From Hybos culiciformis (taxonomy: Eukaryota; Arthropoda; Insecta; Diptera; Hybotidae), in NCBI GenBank assembly GCA_964007475.1, contig OZ023275.1, forward strand, positions 20,873,829 to 20,937,828: a stretch of 64,000 nt of DNA, read 5' to 3'. Shown here in pieces: positions 13,065 through 27,058 of this stretch. The translations under genes were made by a program, and so were the position numbers. Each line of letters begins with the position of its first letter. The stretch's first letter is position 1. A model generated the notes under the pieces. That model searched no databases and was not told where the DNA came from. It saw only the letters and a list, made by a program, of their open reading frames with translations.

Positions 13065-15557
13065 AATTAAAAAATGTTTACCCTGAAAAAATTAAACATA
13101 ATAGGGTTTAATATAAGCATAAGGGTCCTTTTTTAATAAATATATACTTATTATGATTAGGTCTATTTTATTCATCTCATCAAATTAAGCAACAATCACG
13201 ATTATCATGCAATCTAACTTTATCTGAAACATGTGTTATTGTTGCGAAAGTCTTGAAAATTACAAAATGCTTCTTTCGAATTGAAATAAGATTTTCATAA
13301 AGACTGTAATAACTTTTTTATCAAATAAAGTGATTTAGCGCACTCAACTTCCATTTGCTATTTTTGTATATCCGATGCAATAGATAGATTTCATTCTCTC
13401 ACTACTTATTTAGAGTAGTTTTTTTTGGAAACACATTTATGTCAAAATACAAAAACTTATTTTTGAGTTTACTGCATATTTGAATGTATATGTAAAACTT
13501 CGGTTAAACTATTTCAATGTTCAATGTTTTTTTTTTCGCCTAGTTTCTTTGTTTAACTTAAATTAAAAGTTGGCGTGTTACATGCCATTTTTTTTTGTCT
13601 CTATTTCATATCATAAGTATTATGGCAGTTTGTTGCGGTTTTATGTAATATGCGCGCGCAAAAATTAAAAACCTAGTGAACATTATTAAGTGGTTTTCTT
13701 TATTTTATTATGTTTTTATAGAACATACTTCTCACGAACACAATCTACCATTTTATGTACACCCTTAAAATACATATTATTTTATATCATTTCAAAATAG
13801 TTACATAGTTGATTTTTCAATTATTTTTATTATTAGTTTTTTTTTTAATTCAAAGTGAAATTTTCATGTATCGAATGCATAATTTTAAAATAATGAAATG
13901 AATAGTTCGAATATTTGATGTGAAATTGCTAGAATATAAGTTTAATATGAAAATTTTTGAATACGATAAGAAAATCGGCTGGTAATGGAAAACTTTTTTA
14001 AATTCTTAAATTTTGTTTATATATACATTTTTTTTCCAGTGGCCAACCTTATTCCATTCTGATTGATGAAATGGAACTGAAAGAATTTCAATAAAAATTT
14101 TGAACCATAAATCATATATTTCCAAATTTTTATTTTAAAAAATATCAAAATATCTTATCATGCAATTCTTATTATTCAACAATCAACAGATAACTTAATA
14201 ACTAAAGAATTGTCATATTACCTTTAAAAACTCATTAGTTCGAACTCTTATAAAATTTTGACCTTTTTTTAAGAATACTATTGGACTATTTAAATTTCTG
14301 AAATCTAGGCACAAATTTGATGCCGCCCTACACAAATCTTTTCGCATCTGTAAACAGAGTTTCATATTTTTTTATTTAATTCAAGGTAATGATGATTTCA
14401 ATTCTATTATTTGGTGTTTTTAATATTTGATTAAATCATTTGTTTACCATCTTCATTGAATCAAAACTATATTTTCAGCGTTCACCTGTATTTCCTTCTT
14501 TTTTTATAGTTTCAGCATAAGAATTCGTAGTCATTTCTTATTACTTTTACTGTTATACATATTATACACCTAATATATATATATATATATCTTTAAAAAT
14601 GCTGAACAGTGATAATTTTAATCTCGTTCGTCTTCTAATATATTAACTTTTAGCAATTAAAAACTTTATAAAATGCATTGTCATTTAAAACAAGTCAATA
14701 ATAATTATTTGTACTTAAAAATTCTGTTAATTTTTTGCATTTTCTTGGTTGATTCACTTCAAGTGAATCACATGTGAAATAATTTAAATGCACATTGTTT
14801 GTACATTAATTCAGGAAAAGGAAAAAAAAAAATTTTTTTAAACGATAAAAATAAATTAATATTATATGAACAAAATTTTTCCATTCACTGAATATCCAAT
14901 TGTTTGCTAAAGTGCATATTATAAATTTTTACTGTACTAATAATTTAATTTAAAAGCTTTGGGAATTCTATATATATATACTTAAAATATATAGTTTCGT
15001 ATATAATTAATTAGGAAATTAGTGTTGTAGCATAACTATCTACTAGATATACACGTTGTTGTGGTTATTTTTAATTTACATGAGGAAAATATTATTTTAG
15101 AGTAAAAGTAAAAGACTTTTTATTTAATAGTACGAATAAAACAATTTTAGACATTAAAAATAATTTTCTTGACTTAGTCGGTAATTGTTATTATAGCCTT
15201 GCATGGTTAAAATGGAACTAAAACCTATTTGTTTTGCAAATTCAAAATATGTAATGTTGCAATAATATAAGTTCTTTGATTTCTTTAGTTCAGTGTTCTC
15301 GTGTATTATTTTCAACATATGTTTAGTATAAGTAGTACCTAAAAGTGAACCCAAAAGTTACCATTTTAAAAAGAATTATAATATTAAAAAACAACTAATA
15401 AAAATTTCAGAACATTGCCAATAAAGCAAAACTTTCTTAAATCGTGGATAAATTCTCGTTGAATTAAAAAACATTCTTATCATATATAAATAAAAATATA
15501 TTTTCCGATTAAAAACTTGTATTAGCATAAAGTGTAGATGTAAAAATTGAACATTAA

Positions 15558-15656
15558 TCGAAGAGGAAATTTACTGCAGTTGCAGTTGATTTTGATGCGC
15601 ATTGCGTGGTTGCAGGTGTTTGGCCTGAAGCTGTAATAAAAGTGCTTCATATATAA
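15558..15656 (+). other. GC-elevated open island in intron
   Basis: About 100 bp stand out from the AT-rich background. One frame is open for 32 codons to a TAA at 15654-15656 and reads like protein (AVAVDFDAHCVVAGVWPEAV in its middle). A repeated GCAGTTG string lies at 15575-15588. No family is recognised and no acceptor clearly marks its start. It may be a fossil coding fragment or a conserved regulatory block of the Bar locus. Confidence 0.2.
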
Positions 15657-18600
15657 ATAAAACTTCTTATTACAATTTATATTAGTGGAAATGATATGTG
15701 AATGAAATAATTTTTATTTTTTCTGTTATGTCTTTCATTTCTATAATTCAATTTCATTTGTAATATATGTACGTACATACAAATATATGTATTTTCAAGT
15801 TTTAACTTTCGTTAGGTTAGCAATTAGGGACATTTAGAATAAATTTTTACGAATTGAAAGAATATATTAAAACATTTTTGTATATTTTAATGTCTGTCTT
15901 ACTTTTTGTTTTTTTTTTAATTTTACCAATTTTACAGTTTATTTCAATATTTTCTACAAATTTGTGATTGAAGGTTTTATTTCTTACAATGTACATTTAA
16001 TTATATGATTTATTGCAGAAAATCTGCACTATAGAGAAGTAGCTATGGGTGGCCGTTTAATTCTGAGAGAGAATTATTTAGTGTTGTTTAATTTCAAATA
16101 AAAAAAAATTATTTGGATAAAAATGCCGAATACAAAAATTTTTTCGTCTGTTAAATTAACGAATTTAGTTAGATTTATCTTCTAATGCAATTGTGAACGT
16201 ACAAAAAGTGTTTGACAACTCTTTTGATTGATGAATCTTTGTTAAAAACACAAAACATAAATCTTAAAGAATAATTGAATGACGTTAATAGAAGAAATGC
16301 GTGTTAAAAGATAATTTAATTTAAAGGTGCTGCTCAATTTTTAAGAGTTGAAAAGTCATTGGAGCTTATTATAACGCATTTTGATAAAAACAAGAGTATT
16401 AATTTAATTTAAATTTTGAGAATACCATTTAATGATAAACGACTTTTATGTCAAGTTTAAGTTCAATCCAACTATTAAGCTAAATGTTATTAGAAAAATT
16501 GTTTTTTTTTGATCAGATTCGAATAACAAAATTTTTCTCACTTCAGATTTTTGGTTATAGTAGTTTTGCAGCTCAAAATAAATAGTAATTTTACATGTGT
16601 AATTTTTTTATTAAAATTTTAAAAACTGACAATTACAACAAGTTCAATTTCTGATTATTTTGAAAGGACTGAGATTCAAAAAAATATTGCATTGCATATT
16701 CTTAAAAAAAAAAAAGTTATGAAACATGCAATTGAAATCAAATGTTAAAAAGCATATAATAGTGAAAAAATTCTAATTATAACAGTTACAAATGTTCTAT
16801 GTTTGTTTTTATTCAAATTATGTATAAATAGAAATATAAGAATAAAAAAATATAGAAAATAGAAAAATAAAAAATATATAATAATATTTATGTACTGTAC
16901 ATACACTATATGTGTTATTTTTGCATTAGCATGTAATTTTGTATTAAATTGACTGTAAAAATTATATAAACGATAATTTAAAAAAAAAAAAACTTCATAC
17001 GTTCCTATATATATGAAAATTATAACTTTATATAACTAAAAAGCACATGATTTTTTTAATTGCTACTAATAAAAAACCATTTATACACAAAATTAATGTT
17101 AAAGCGATTTAATAATAAGTTTTGGTTTTCCTTTTTTTTTTTATTAAACAAATAAGTATTTTAATTTAAAAAAAATATAGTAAAATTAAAAACAAAAAAT
17201 AGTAAAATCCATCTTTGTGTAACAATCATGCAATTTTATTGCTTTCTTAATATACTTACATTAAGCAGCATCAAAATGAGAAGTTTATAAATTTCTTATT
17301 TTTTATATTTTAATAAGAATATTAATATATTTTACTTTCTTTTTTTTATACTACTAATATTATATATATATGCTTATATGTCTAAGTTCCTACTTTTTTT
17401 TGGGCTTTCAATGAAGAATTTTAACGCACTTTTCTTCATCATATGGAAAAAAACTCAAATTCTTCCCCCAACCAAATAGCCATCATTTTTGAATTAAGTC
17501 GTCGCGTTATTAAATTCGTAACGTAAATTTTTTAATAATCATTTTTTTCTCCAAATTTAACTGAAAATAAAAAAAATTTATGACAAAAAAGTTTAAATAA
17601 GGATTCCTTTTGACTGAGAAAAATATAAAACTGAGGAAAAAACTTATTGAATGAAAATTATTAAAATAGATGGTATTTGAATTGTCTTGGGTGTATTGTA
17701 TATGGCAAGAATCAAGGAAACACACTAATATTGGCAAAATCTTAATAAATAAAAAAGTAGATTTTTGTTTATACCCTACCTAATAGACTTTCATCCGAGC
17801 CGAAGTTAGAAAAAAATTAAAAACTTCGTGGATGAGCAGTAGCCGTTAAAAAGAAGAGTTTCGATAAATTGAAAATTTTATAATTTTTTTTTATAAAATT
17901 TATATAATTACTCAACTCGATAGAAGAATATAACTGTTTGAATTGAATACTTAATCACCTGTCAAAATAATTATCATACATATACTATGTAAAAAACTAA
18001 AGTAAATGTCATTAAAATTCATCTGTTTTTTTATTTTGTTTAAAAAAAAAAAAAATTACTACTAATTTCTTAATTAATTTCTTAAAAAAATAAAATTAAA
18101 TTCAATTATTTATTTTTTGATCAAAATGTTTTTGTTTTCAGTGTAATATAAATATAATACTTATTATAGAAATTAAATTGCATTTTAGTTATTTTATCAG
18201 CGCACAATCTTTTGATTATATAAAAATGAAAAACATTAGTTTTGAATTTCCTTTGTTTTTTTTTATTTTTTACAAATAAATGCATAAATGTATGTACCTG
18301 CTATGTACAAATATACCTTATTAGAAGAAACATTTTTTTTTTGTTGAAAATTAATGAGAAAACCCATGTGATTTAATTCATTTTAAACGTTTTTAAACCA
18401 TTATTTATTTATTTCATATATATTAATAATATTAGCACGCGATTATTTTTATTTATTTACGATGAACATAATAATAAAAGATAATAAATAATTTTTTTAA
18501 TACATTTACTATATATAGTTTTTAAAACATTAAATATAAATAAAAATTATGAATAATTATTGATTAAAAATATATTAATTAAAAAAAATTAATAAAAACT

Positions 18601-19330
18601 AACAAAAAACTGTTAATATATCTGACATAACATAAAGATAATTATTAAGAAACTAATTTAATGGCCTTTTATTTATTTAAAACTCATTTATATACATATG
18701 TTTAATTTATCAAATTAATATTCAAATCTAATTTAAATTTTCTTTAAATATTTTTGAAGTTATACTTCTTTAGCGAGGTTTTGTTGTTAAAAGAAAAAAA
18801 CGAAATTTAATACAAATTAAAATTTTATGAAATTTATTTAAAAATTACATTTGATAAAAGAACTCCTAAACGCCCATTTGGTAAATGATGTTAAATTTTC
18901 TTGATTTTTATTCAAAAGTAGTAATTAAGCCGAAAATCTATTTTCCGTTCGTCTCTACCCCTTCTAGTTTCTGAGATATAAAATGTAAGAAAACGCGAAA
19001 AATTTCATAAAAAGAGTATTTTCAAAAAAATTAAAAAGTGCGAATGCCTGGGCCTGGGTCAATTTAATTTTGAAATTTACTATTTTTATACAAACATTTT
19101 TCAGGAGACAAAGGAGACGTTGTTTTGCGCGAAAAACCTTTAAAATTATAAATTAATAAAATCAGCCCCCCTTAAATCTGATCGTAATTTTAAGCATTGT
19201 TGACACTGATTAAATGTGGAAAATTAAGGCAAATTTAATTAAAATTTTACTTAAAGAGTTTTAACTATATTTCGCCAACTTTTTGCCTGTGTATATGTGC
19301 ATTATTTGAAATTTAAAGCTTCGACCTTAA

Positions 19331-19750
19331 TGCCTTGAGCACAGCTAATACCGCAAAGCAATTTTTGAAGGAATGTTCCGGAAACCTGCTAATTTTACCT
19401 GAAAGCAAAAAAAATCAACTGCAAACAACTGCTTTTGTTTTTTTTATAATTATGATTGTGACAGAAAAATGCAGCAAAACCAAATTTCGATGCAAAAGAA
19501 ACGCTGTGAAAAAGAAACAAAAAAATTATTTTGTGACGTAGTCAATTCTTTCACTAACAAAAAAAAAAAATAAATTCAGTTTTCGAATTAATTATGAAAT
19601 AATTTTAAGAAATTCTTTTTACAAAAAATCAATAAAATTAATATCTTTCGTTTTTCATAATTTTTACTTAAAATAAATAAGAAATAACGAAGAAAATTGG
19701 TTTTTACGGTAGATCAAAATTGCTTTGCGGTATTAGCTGTGCTCAAGGCA
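19331..19750. mobile_element. MITE, 36-bp perfect TIRs, TAA duplication
   Basis: The arms at 19330-19365 and 19716-19751 are perfect inverted complements over 36 bases, beginning TGCCTTGAGCACAGCTAATA. The trinucleotide TAA flanks both ends (19328-19330 and 19751-19753), as expected for a 3-bp target duplication; TWA duplications are characteristic of PIF/Harbinger elements, so a Tourist-like MITE is the likely class. The 420-bp body has no credible transposase; a 68-codon frame inside (19335-19541) starts in the TIR and shows no domain. Perfect arms indicate fairly recent insertion. Confidence 0.75.
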
Positions 19751-20417
19751 TAAAAATAAAGCAATTACCAAAAAAATAAATTTTCTTTGACAATAATTAA
19801 ATTACTTAGTTAATGTAATTTCGAAATTTATATTTTCGCGATCAGCCTTTACTTTAATTTTCATTTGATTACATTGTATTGATTTTGATTCTATATAATA
19901 AATAAAATTAAGATTCGTTAAATAGAACAAAATCTTAAATATCATAAACCTGAATTGCTAAATTTCTGTGCTAAATTTTGTAAATATGTATTGCAAGCAT
20001 TTGCACAAAATTCAATGTAATGTGAACCAAAGAAAATGAATTGGATTTTTCAAAAAACATTTAATTTGGCAAATTATTGAAATGTTGAATAACTATATGG
20101 TTAAAATGATGAATGAATGTAATAAAAAAAACATCATAGCATATTATGTACTTCCTATTGTTATTATATACATATACAAATACAACATATATGTTTACAT
20201 CCGTATTTATGTATTTTATTAATAATTAAGATTTTTTTATTATTTACCTACCCAAAATAAAAAAAAACATGCAAACTTAATAAATGCGATCTCATTAATT
20301 TTTCTCATTTAGTTAACCTTTAAAAAAATAAAATATTATAATATTTATATATTTTCGTGTTTTTTGCCATAAGTGAGTGACTCATTAGTTCATTTGTTTT
20401 TAAATATATATTTACAG

Positions 20418-20649
20418 GTGCCAAAGACGATGACGGGAATAGTATAAAAAGTGGTATGGGATTAAGTGGAACACCTGGTTTAAGTAAAAAGCAACGAAAA
20501 GCTAGAACAGCATTTACAGATCATCAATTACAAACCTTAGAAAAATCATTTGAAAGACAAAAATATTTAAGTGTTCAAGATCGAATGGAATTAGCCAATA
20601 AATTAGGATTAAGTGATACACAAGTGAAAACATGGTACCAAAATAGAAG
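20418..20649 (+). CDS. B-H1: BarH1 homeobox protein, exon with N-terminal part of the homeodomain
   Basis: This exon encodes homeodomain residues 1-53 of a Bar-class transcription factor plus about 24 residues before them. Bar proteins are nuclear DNA-binding regulators that specify eye, external sense organ and distal leg cell fates in Drosophila. The homeodomain starts at 20492 ([20 protein letters not shown]). Helix 3 reads [10 protein letters not shown], with Thr47 and the Bar-specific Tyr49 in place of the usual Phe, and with Trp48, Gln50, Asn51, Arg52 and Arg53 intact. The acceptor is TTTACAG, ending at 20417, and the first two exon bases complete a codon; the donor is AG|GTAGGT at 20650, which splits the Arg53 codon 2+1. 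The segment just before the homeodomain is acidic ([12 protein letters not shown]). Joined to 50176 it restores the NRRTKWKR signature. The preceding exon is outside the window. Confidence 0.95.
20492..20649 (+). other. B-H1: Homeobox, 5' part (homeodomain residues 1-53)
   Basis: Codon arithmetic from Gln1 at 20492 puts Trp48 at 20633-20635 and the split Arg53 codon at 20648-20649. Residues 54-60 (TKWKRQT) are encoded at 50177-50197. All helix 3 contact residues are intact, so the domain should be functional. Confidence 0.93.
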
Positions 20650-23600
20650 GTAGGTTTTTATGTTATTCTTTTTTTTACCTTTTATAATTTTTAAAAAAAT
20701 TATCTGATTTTTTATTTGAAAATTTATGAATAATGTATAATGTATTATGTAAAATAAATGTCTACTACAATTTTTTAATATAAACTTAGGAATATTTAGG
20801 AATAGTTTTTTTTATACGAAAATTATATCGTTGTTTTAATTCGCAAAATGATCAAATCGAATTTTAATCAATTGTGACTTTTAATCCTACATCCGAAATA
20901 AGAAAAACATATTTGTTTTAGGAACACGCTTTTGACTCCCTCTATAAGAGTTTTGCTGATGATTTTTAGCCCGTTTTCCATCAAAAGTTCGTCCTCCACT
21001 AAAATGCTCATAACTATACTTAACAGATTTTAATTCTCTTAATGCTAAAATATGCACAATCTCGTTCACTTTTACTTGGACTAGAACATGAGATTATAAA
21101 ATTTTTCGTTTTTTTAATTAACGGGCTCTCAACCAACCAAGAGTCTAAAGAATTTATAATTGCATGATTTTAAACTATTTAGAATTTTTTAATGAATTCT
21201 GATGAAAATTAGTGTGTCTATTGTCAGTTAGAGGAAGTTAAAAAAATGATTAGACCCTAATCCTTTCATACTGTTCTATATTTTTTAACAAACATTTACT
21301 GTCCGAAATTGAGTGGATCGGCTATATGAAGCTTTAATGTAGGAATCTAAAGCAAAAACTTTTGTTTTCCACAAAATTATTTTTGGACAACATTCTATAT
21401 TTTTACTTTCACAATTATTGACTTTTTCTTTTAATATTGAAACTATGTATAGGAACCACATAAATATGTATAAGTGAAATTAATTTTTTGATGTAAAATA
21501 TACGCGCAACCAATCGTTTAGATACTTTTTCTTTCATTGGTATAAAACCAATATTATTGGAATGAAAATCATTTTATGGTTGAATGATATTCAAAAAAAA
21601 AAAAAAAAATAAACGAAAAAATTAAAATTTTTTGAAAATGGCGTGAGAATACTTTTAAAACGAATTTTAGTTTCAAATTAAATTTGATTTAAAACAATGG
21701 AAAAATTTAAATTAGGTAGAAAAAAAAAATCAATTATTTACTTTCTAAACGTATTGTTAAATATATTAGTTACGGAATAAAATATATATATAGTTTAGTT
21801 ATATATAAAATAATAAGTATTGAGAACCATAATATGCGCTAACATTAAAATGCAACTTAGCTATAATGTACTTTTGAAGTTTAAAAATTATACAAACGAT
21901 ATTTTCTAATCACCTAACCGATTTCTATATAAAATTCAGTATTTTGCGAATTATTTTGATTGAAATATAATATCATGTAATTGTCATTATTATTAACACT
22001 AAACTATAACTTAACTATACATAATGTTTATTAAACACTAAAATAGACTAAAACTGCTTATTTGGGAACTATTTCTTCCTTAGGGTTTCGCAAAAACTAG
22101 TAGGAATTTCTTTCTTGTATCTCAAATCGATTCCTTAATGGGTTTTTCTTAATGTCAGAAAGGCTTAAAAGTTTTAAGTTATTGTTGTTAACCCAAATAT
22201 ATCAATAATATATCAATAACTACACCCAAATAAATTAATCATTAGAAATACAATACATATATAATTTTGAATATACGGAAGATCATACATAGTATATACG
22301 ATGTTGAACTTTCAATTTTAAACATAAATATAAGGAACACTTCCTCATTAATAAACTTTTTTCGTCAAAATTTCTTAAAATTACAAAAAAAAACTTAATA
22401 ATATTCAAATAATTTATATTAAACCCTTGGTTTGTTGAGTTCAGAGCTTTTAGCTCTTAACAGTCTTAACACTGGAATCGTACAATCCCACACCTACAAG
22501 CATTTAAGTGGCGAATAAACAGAATCGATTTTTGAATTTTTGATGGAAAAAAGTCTAACGATCATAATACAAACTTCTGTAGAATAACTATAATAATACA
22601 GATCCTACTTAAGCATCAAAAATTTATTAAGCGATATCTATAACAAAATAATAGTGAAAATTAACAACTTTATGGGTATTATCCAGTTGATATACATATA
22701 AATATTAGTTAAATGAAAAAATAAATTGGTTAATTAAAAATCTCTTGTCATCGTATTTAAATCAAACCAAAAAAAAAAAAGATGTAAAAATAAATATTTG
22801 TTATAAAAATGAAGATTAAAAAAAAAGTCCAAAAAAAGTGCCGCATGAGTTGATTTTTTGGTCGCTTTTTCTCGTTATTTTTTGTTTTTCTAACTATCCA
22901 AAAAAAGTTAAATCAAAAGAATGGTCATTAAAAAAATGTATTTCTACAGTATAATTTCATTATTATTATTATTATTATTGTTATAAATTACGAAATTTTA
23001 GTTTTTTGTTTTTTTATAATGTTATTTATAATAAAATATATATATTATATTTATCAAAGGGAATTAATTTTTTATAGTCACAGTAATATAAATTCTGTGA
23101 TCAGATTCGTATATAATTAAATAAATAGAAATTAATGTGATTTTGTTTTTAATATTTAGGTAGGTATATAGTTTTATGTTTTGATTTTTCGTTTTTGGGA
23201 TATTCACTGAATTACGAAAAAATAATAATAATGAAGTGAAATCGAGCTTATTTTTGTATAAATTATAAAAAAAAAAAAAAAACAAAAGATCACATTAGGC
23301 AACTGTTTCATATTTTAATCATATAAGTAATTTTTTGACAAATTTATTCATTTTTGTTTTTTTTTTTGATACTATTAATTTTTTGATGATTATATGTCCA
23401 GGTTTTCGTCATTGAATTCTTTTATATAAACAGTTCTCAACTTAACTATATCAGCTAAGAAAGCTTATATTGAACGTACCCGGACTAGAAATTGCTCATA
23501 ATATGTACATTTGGTTAATATGAGCACATTCTCACCGTTGAACTCATTAAAAATACATGAAATTAGAAAGAAGCGTAAATAAATAAGATATTTCTTGGTA

Positions 23601-23730
23601 TAAAGTAAGGCTATTTTTTATACCCGGGCTAGTATGGATTGCATTCGATGATAAGTTTATAAGTTGATGTCTAGTATTTTCCTTATAATGTGAAATTCAA
23701 AGAAATAAATGAATCATATTTATTTTGTAG

Positions 23731-23825
23731 GCCGTCATGATGAGGTGGTATTGTCATTATCCTACAATGAGTTCGGTCGTGGTGGATTTGTTTGTGTGAA
23801 TTTTTCAATTGTTCACTTGATCTAA
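23731..23825 (+). other. Exon-like island behind a good splice acceptor
   Basis: A GC-elevated stretch starts immediately after TTTATTTTGTAG (ends 23730), a strong acceptor. One frame is open for 30 codons to a TAA at 23823-23825 and reads VVLSLSYNEFGRGGFVCVNF in its middle. Spliced straight from the upstream B-H1 exon it would read Arg-Pro-Ser-stop, truncating the homeodomain after Arg53. No clear donor follows within it. It may be a terminal exon of another transcript, a fossil fragment, or an enhancer that looks like an exon by chance. Confidence 0.22.
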
Positions 23826-26800
23826 GTGTTTGTGGTGTTTAAAAAAAAATCAATTAAAAACATAATTTATTTACATAAGTTTACTTAAACGACGAAAGTA
23901 CTATAAAATAATGATTGTATCCGTGTATAAAAGCTATTTTGTCGTTCTAAATACCCTTGTTAGGAAGAATAAATAAATAAGCAAGTAAGCTAGTATTTTA
24001 GTTTTAAAGAAGTCAGGTTTTAGCTTTTTCCTATATTAAATGTTTTGATAAAAATATAGAATTAATCATAATATAATAATATAAATTTCTTAGTAGAAAA
24101 GTAGAATAGTATACTAAATCTCTTAATATAAGTAATTATAATGTATTTGTATTATATCAGCTTGAAAATAAATGAATTTGAATAAATAAGCAAATCGTCG
24201 CTATACAAGAAGCATTATAACAAATTGCATTTTGGAGTAAATGAATTAGAAATATATGTATGTTTCTTTTTTAATATATGTAATGTATGTATGTTGTTTA
24301 ATAGAGGAAAACTAATTTCATTTATAATTCGAGATTTTTAAATAAATAGAAGTTTTTTAAAGCACTATTCACGAGCAATACATGACATACAATGTACATG
24401 ACATACATGGATGAAATAATATTTGTTTTCTTTTTCGAAAGAACTACGTTTTAGATATTGTTAATCTTACTTGTTATGTGTGGTGCGATATATCATTCCA
24501 ATAGACGCAAAATGCATCAGTTGCTCGCCCATTTCGGTAATTCTTCTAGATTACAATAATATGTAAATGTGTGAGAAACCACAATAAAAACTTGATTGAG
24601 CGCTAATTATTATGAACAAACCATTATAGGTTTTAATGCCAAATTTTCATAATACATTTTTTTTTTGTTCCAGTGTATTTATATACATTTTCTTTAAATA
24701 AGGTAATCGCTTATTTCATTTAATATTGTACAAATTGAAATAATAATCCGACATTTTTGGTAGCAATTTTATGCACGTTTTTCATTTTTGTAGCATTTTA
24801 CGTGAGTTTTTATCCAATTAATATTCAAAAAATTTTGTATTTTAAACGTTTTAAAAAAAATAAAAAATGTAAAGTATATAGCAAGAAAATATAAATAGCG
24901 ATTTAAAAGGAGCACGATCAAGAATAAAATGAAAAAAAAAAACTAAATATAAATCTTCCTTAATTGGAAAGTTTAAGAAAATTATGCAAAACTCCACCTA
25001 TTTTATTTCATGTAATTTTTTTTTTTTTCGAAAGATTTTAATGGCATAAATGTAAAGCATTGTTAAGTATACCCTTCTTTATCAAAACAATAAAAAATAA
25101 TAAACGAAAATTAAATTGCTGTAAGAAAAATATTACATGAACTCAAGGCTCAATTTGAATTTGTATTAAGTCCAGCATCGACGATCGTTATGAGCAGAGT
25201 TCGACAGAAATTTTTTTTAAGGATGTTCTAAATTTCAAAATTCGATTACTTCAATTTTCGATCACTTGTTGGACAATTTAGGCTATTGGTTCTGTAATAT
25301 CTTGTTTGTCAGTTGAGGTCACTTCTCGACTATCTATCCAATCTTGTTCAATTCTTCATTGACATAAAATGAAATATTCTGATGAAATTTTGAAAATCGT
25401 TGTTTCATTCACAATTTTTCATAAACTTTCATCGCAAAACCCAGAGATTAAAAATGACAACGAGAATGTTTGAAACGAACTACTGATGAACACAAAATGA
25501 AATGATGTCTAACGACTTAAGGTCTTGAACTTCTTAAAAAGGATACAGTACTTTGTTCTATTGCAATTGTATAGTTTGCTCAAATTTAATATTAAACAAG
25601 ATATTTTTTATATAATGTACTATGAAAATACTTTATTGCTGAATATTTAGCAATTGCATTATAATTTTAAATTATTTAGATTACTGTATTCAAAGGAACT
25701 ACGAAAATTATTTTATTTAATAATTTCTTGAAAATTACTAAAGTTATATTGTTGCATGTTTAAAGATATCATGTAATAGTTATTTTTTTAATATTGTGCC
25801 TGAGCATACTAGCACAGAAGGAATTATTACCTAGATTTACATAACTATTAAAGATTCATTAATTCATAAGGCCAAGAATGTTACTATTTGAAAATTTCTA
25901 AATCAGGAATAATTACTTAAAAAAACATAAGTCCTAATGTTGAATTTAATAAATTTACAATTTGGGTTTAATTTTTTAAACCTTATTATCTTAAGTTTAA
26001 TTTTTTAAGTTAATCTAAATGAAAAAAACTTTAACTTAAGAAAACTAAATAAAATTTGTTCAGTCTAGTTCGGTATTTATATATCCATGTTCATTATTTT
26101 GAATTAAATATACAATCTATTTTTCTTAAGCTAAATTAAATTGTGTATGTATATATTTATTTTTAATTTTGCCTCAAGAAAATAATATAAAGGTGTCCGT
26201 AGTGTCTTAACGTTTTATGTTTAAATATAATATTGTTAAAATAAAACAAATTGTAATGTTATCTTAATTGTTGACAGTCAGGTTCAATATCTTTAAATAA
26301 TATTATTCCATCTTTCAATATTTCAGTTTTAAAACAACATGATGGAAAACGTTAATTGCAAAAATGTTTATGTATTTATGGAGGCCAAATTAGTTCGAAG
26401 TTGTTTGTTTTTTTTTTTGTTAAATATCTTTTTTGGGGACAAAGAGAATTCTTAAAAAATATATTAAAAACTTGTTTTTTTTTTTATGACTATATAAATT
26501 TAATAAATTATATCATTTTAAATCATTAAATATGAATTAAATTATAATAAAATTTGAAATTATGTGATCTTAAAAATATAGGTATTTAATATTTTCAGTT
26601 TTTTCTTTTCTTTTTCTTTTAAAAATATCAAGCTATCTATCTTATCAACAAAAATTACATTTTAAACATTTGTTCACACTTAAAATTATTTTGTTTTATA
26701 TTAGGTGAAAAAATGTAAATCATTTAACTGTATTAATTTGCATAATGTTTTATTGATTTTATATGCTTAATAATATCATAAGTATAAAATACAGAAATAA

Positions 26801-27058
26801 ATTGCGAAAATATTTAAACATATATTAACATAAAATATAATTTTGCCTCCGTGAATGAGTTTAAAAAGTGGATTTTTAAGAAAATAACTATAGCCCGTTC
26901 TGAACTATATAAGATGATTTTTGACATTTTTCCTAATAATAGCGAAAAAAACTCACAGTTGTAAATGTTATAATTGGCTATCAAAAAATGGTAGCACCGG
27001 TGATTCCAAATGTATGGGGTATAATGTTATTTTGACTTTCGCTGATTTTTATTCTTAT

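Larger units (their letters stand above)
1..20417 (+). other. B-H1: Probable upstream intron of B-H1 (3' part)
   Basis: No Bar N-terminal coding sequence is recognisable in these 20 kb, yet the exon at 20418 opens on a splice acceptor with two bases that complete a codon begun in an earlier exon. The region is therefore inferred to be intron, with the upstream exon outside the window. The DNA is very AT-rich with many poly-A and poly-T runs. Apart from the islands and the MITE listed separately, I see no gene, RNA gene or clear mobile element. The stretches 472-3443, 3760-12880, 13065-15557 and 15657-19327 hold only simple AT-rich sequence. Confidence 0.7.

Noticed and set aside
20887..21069. 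60-codon minus-strand frame with a basic, protein-like stretch
   Set aside because: It looked like a possible coding fragment, but there is no recognisable family, no splice context and only a slight composition change.
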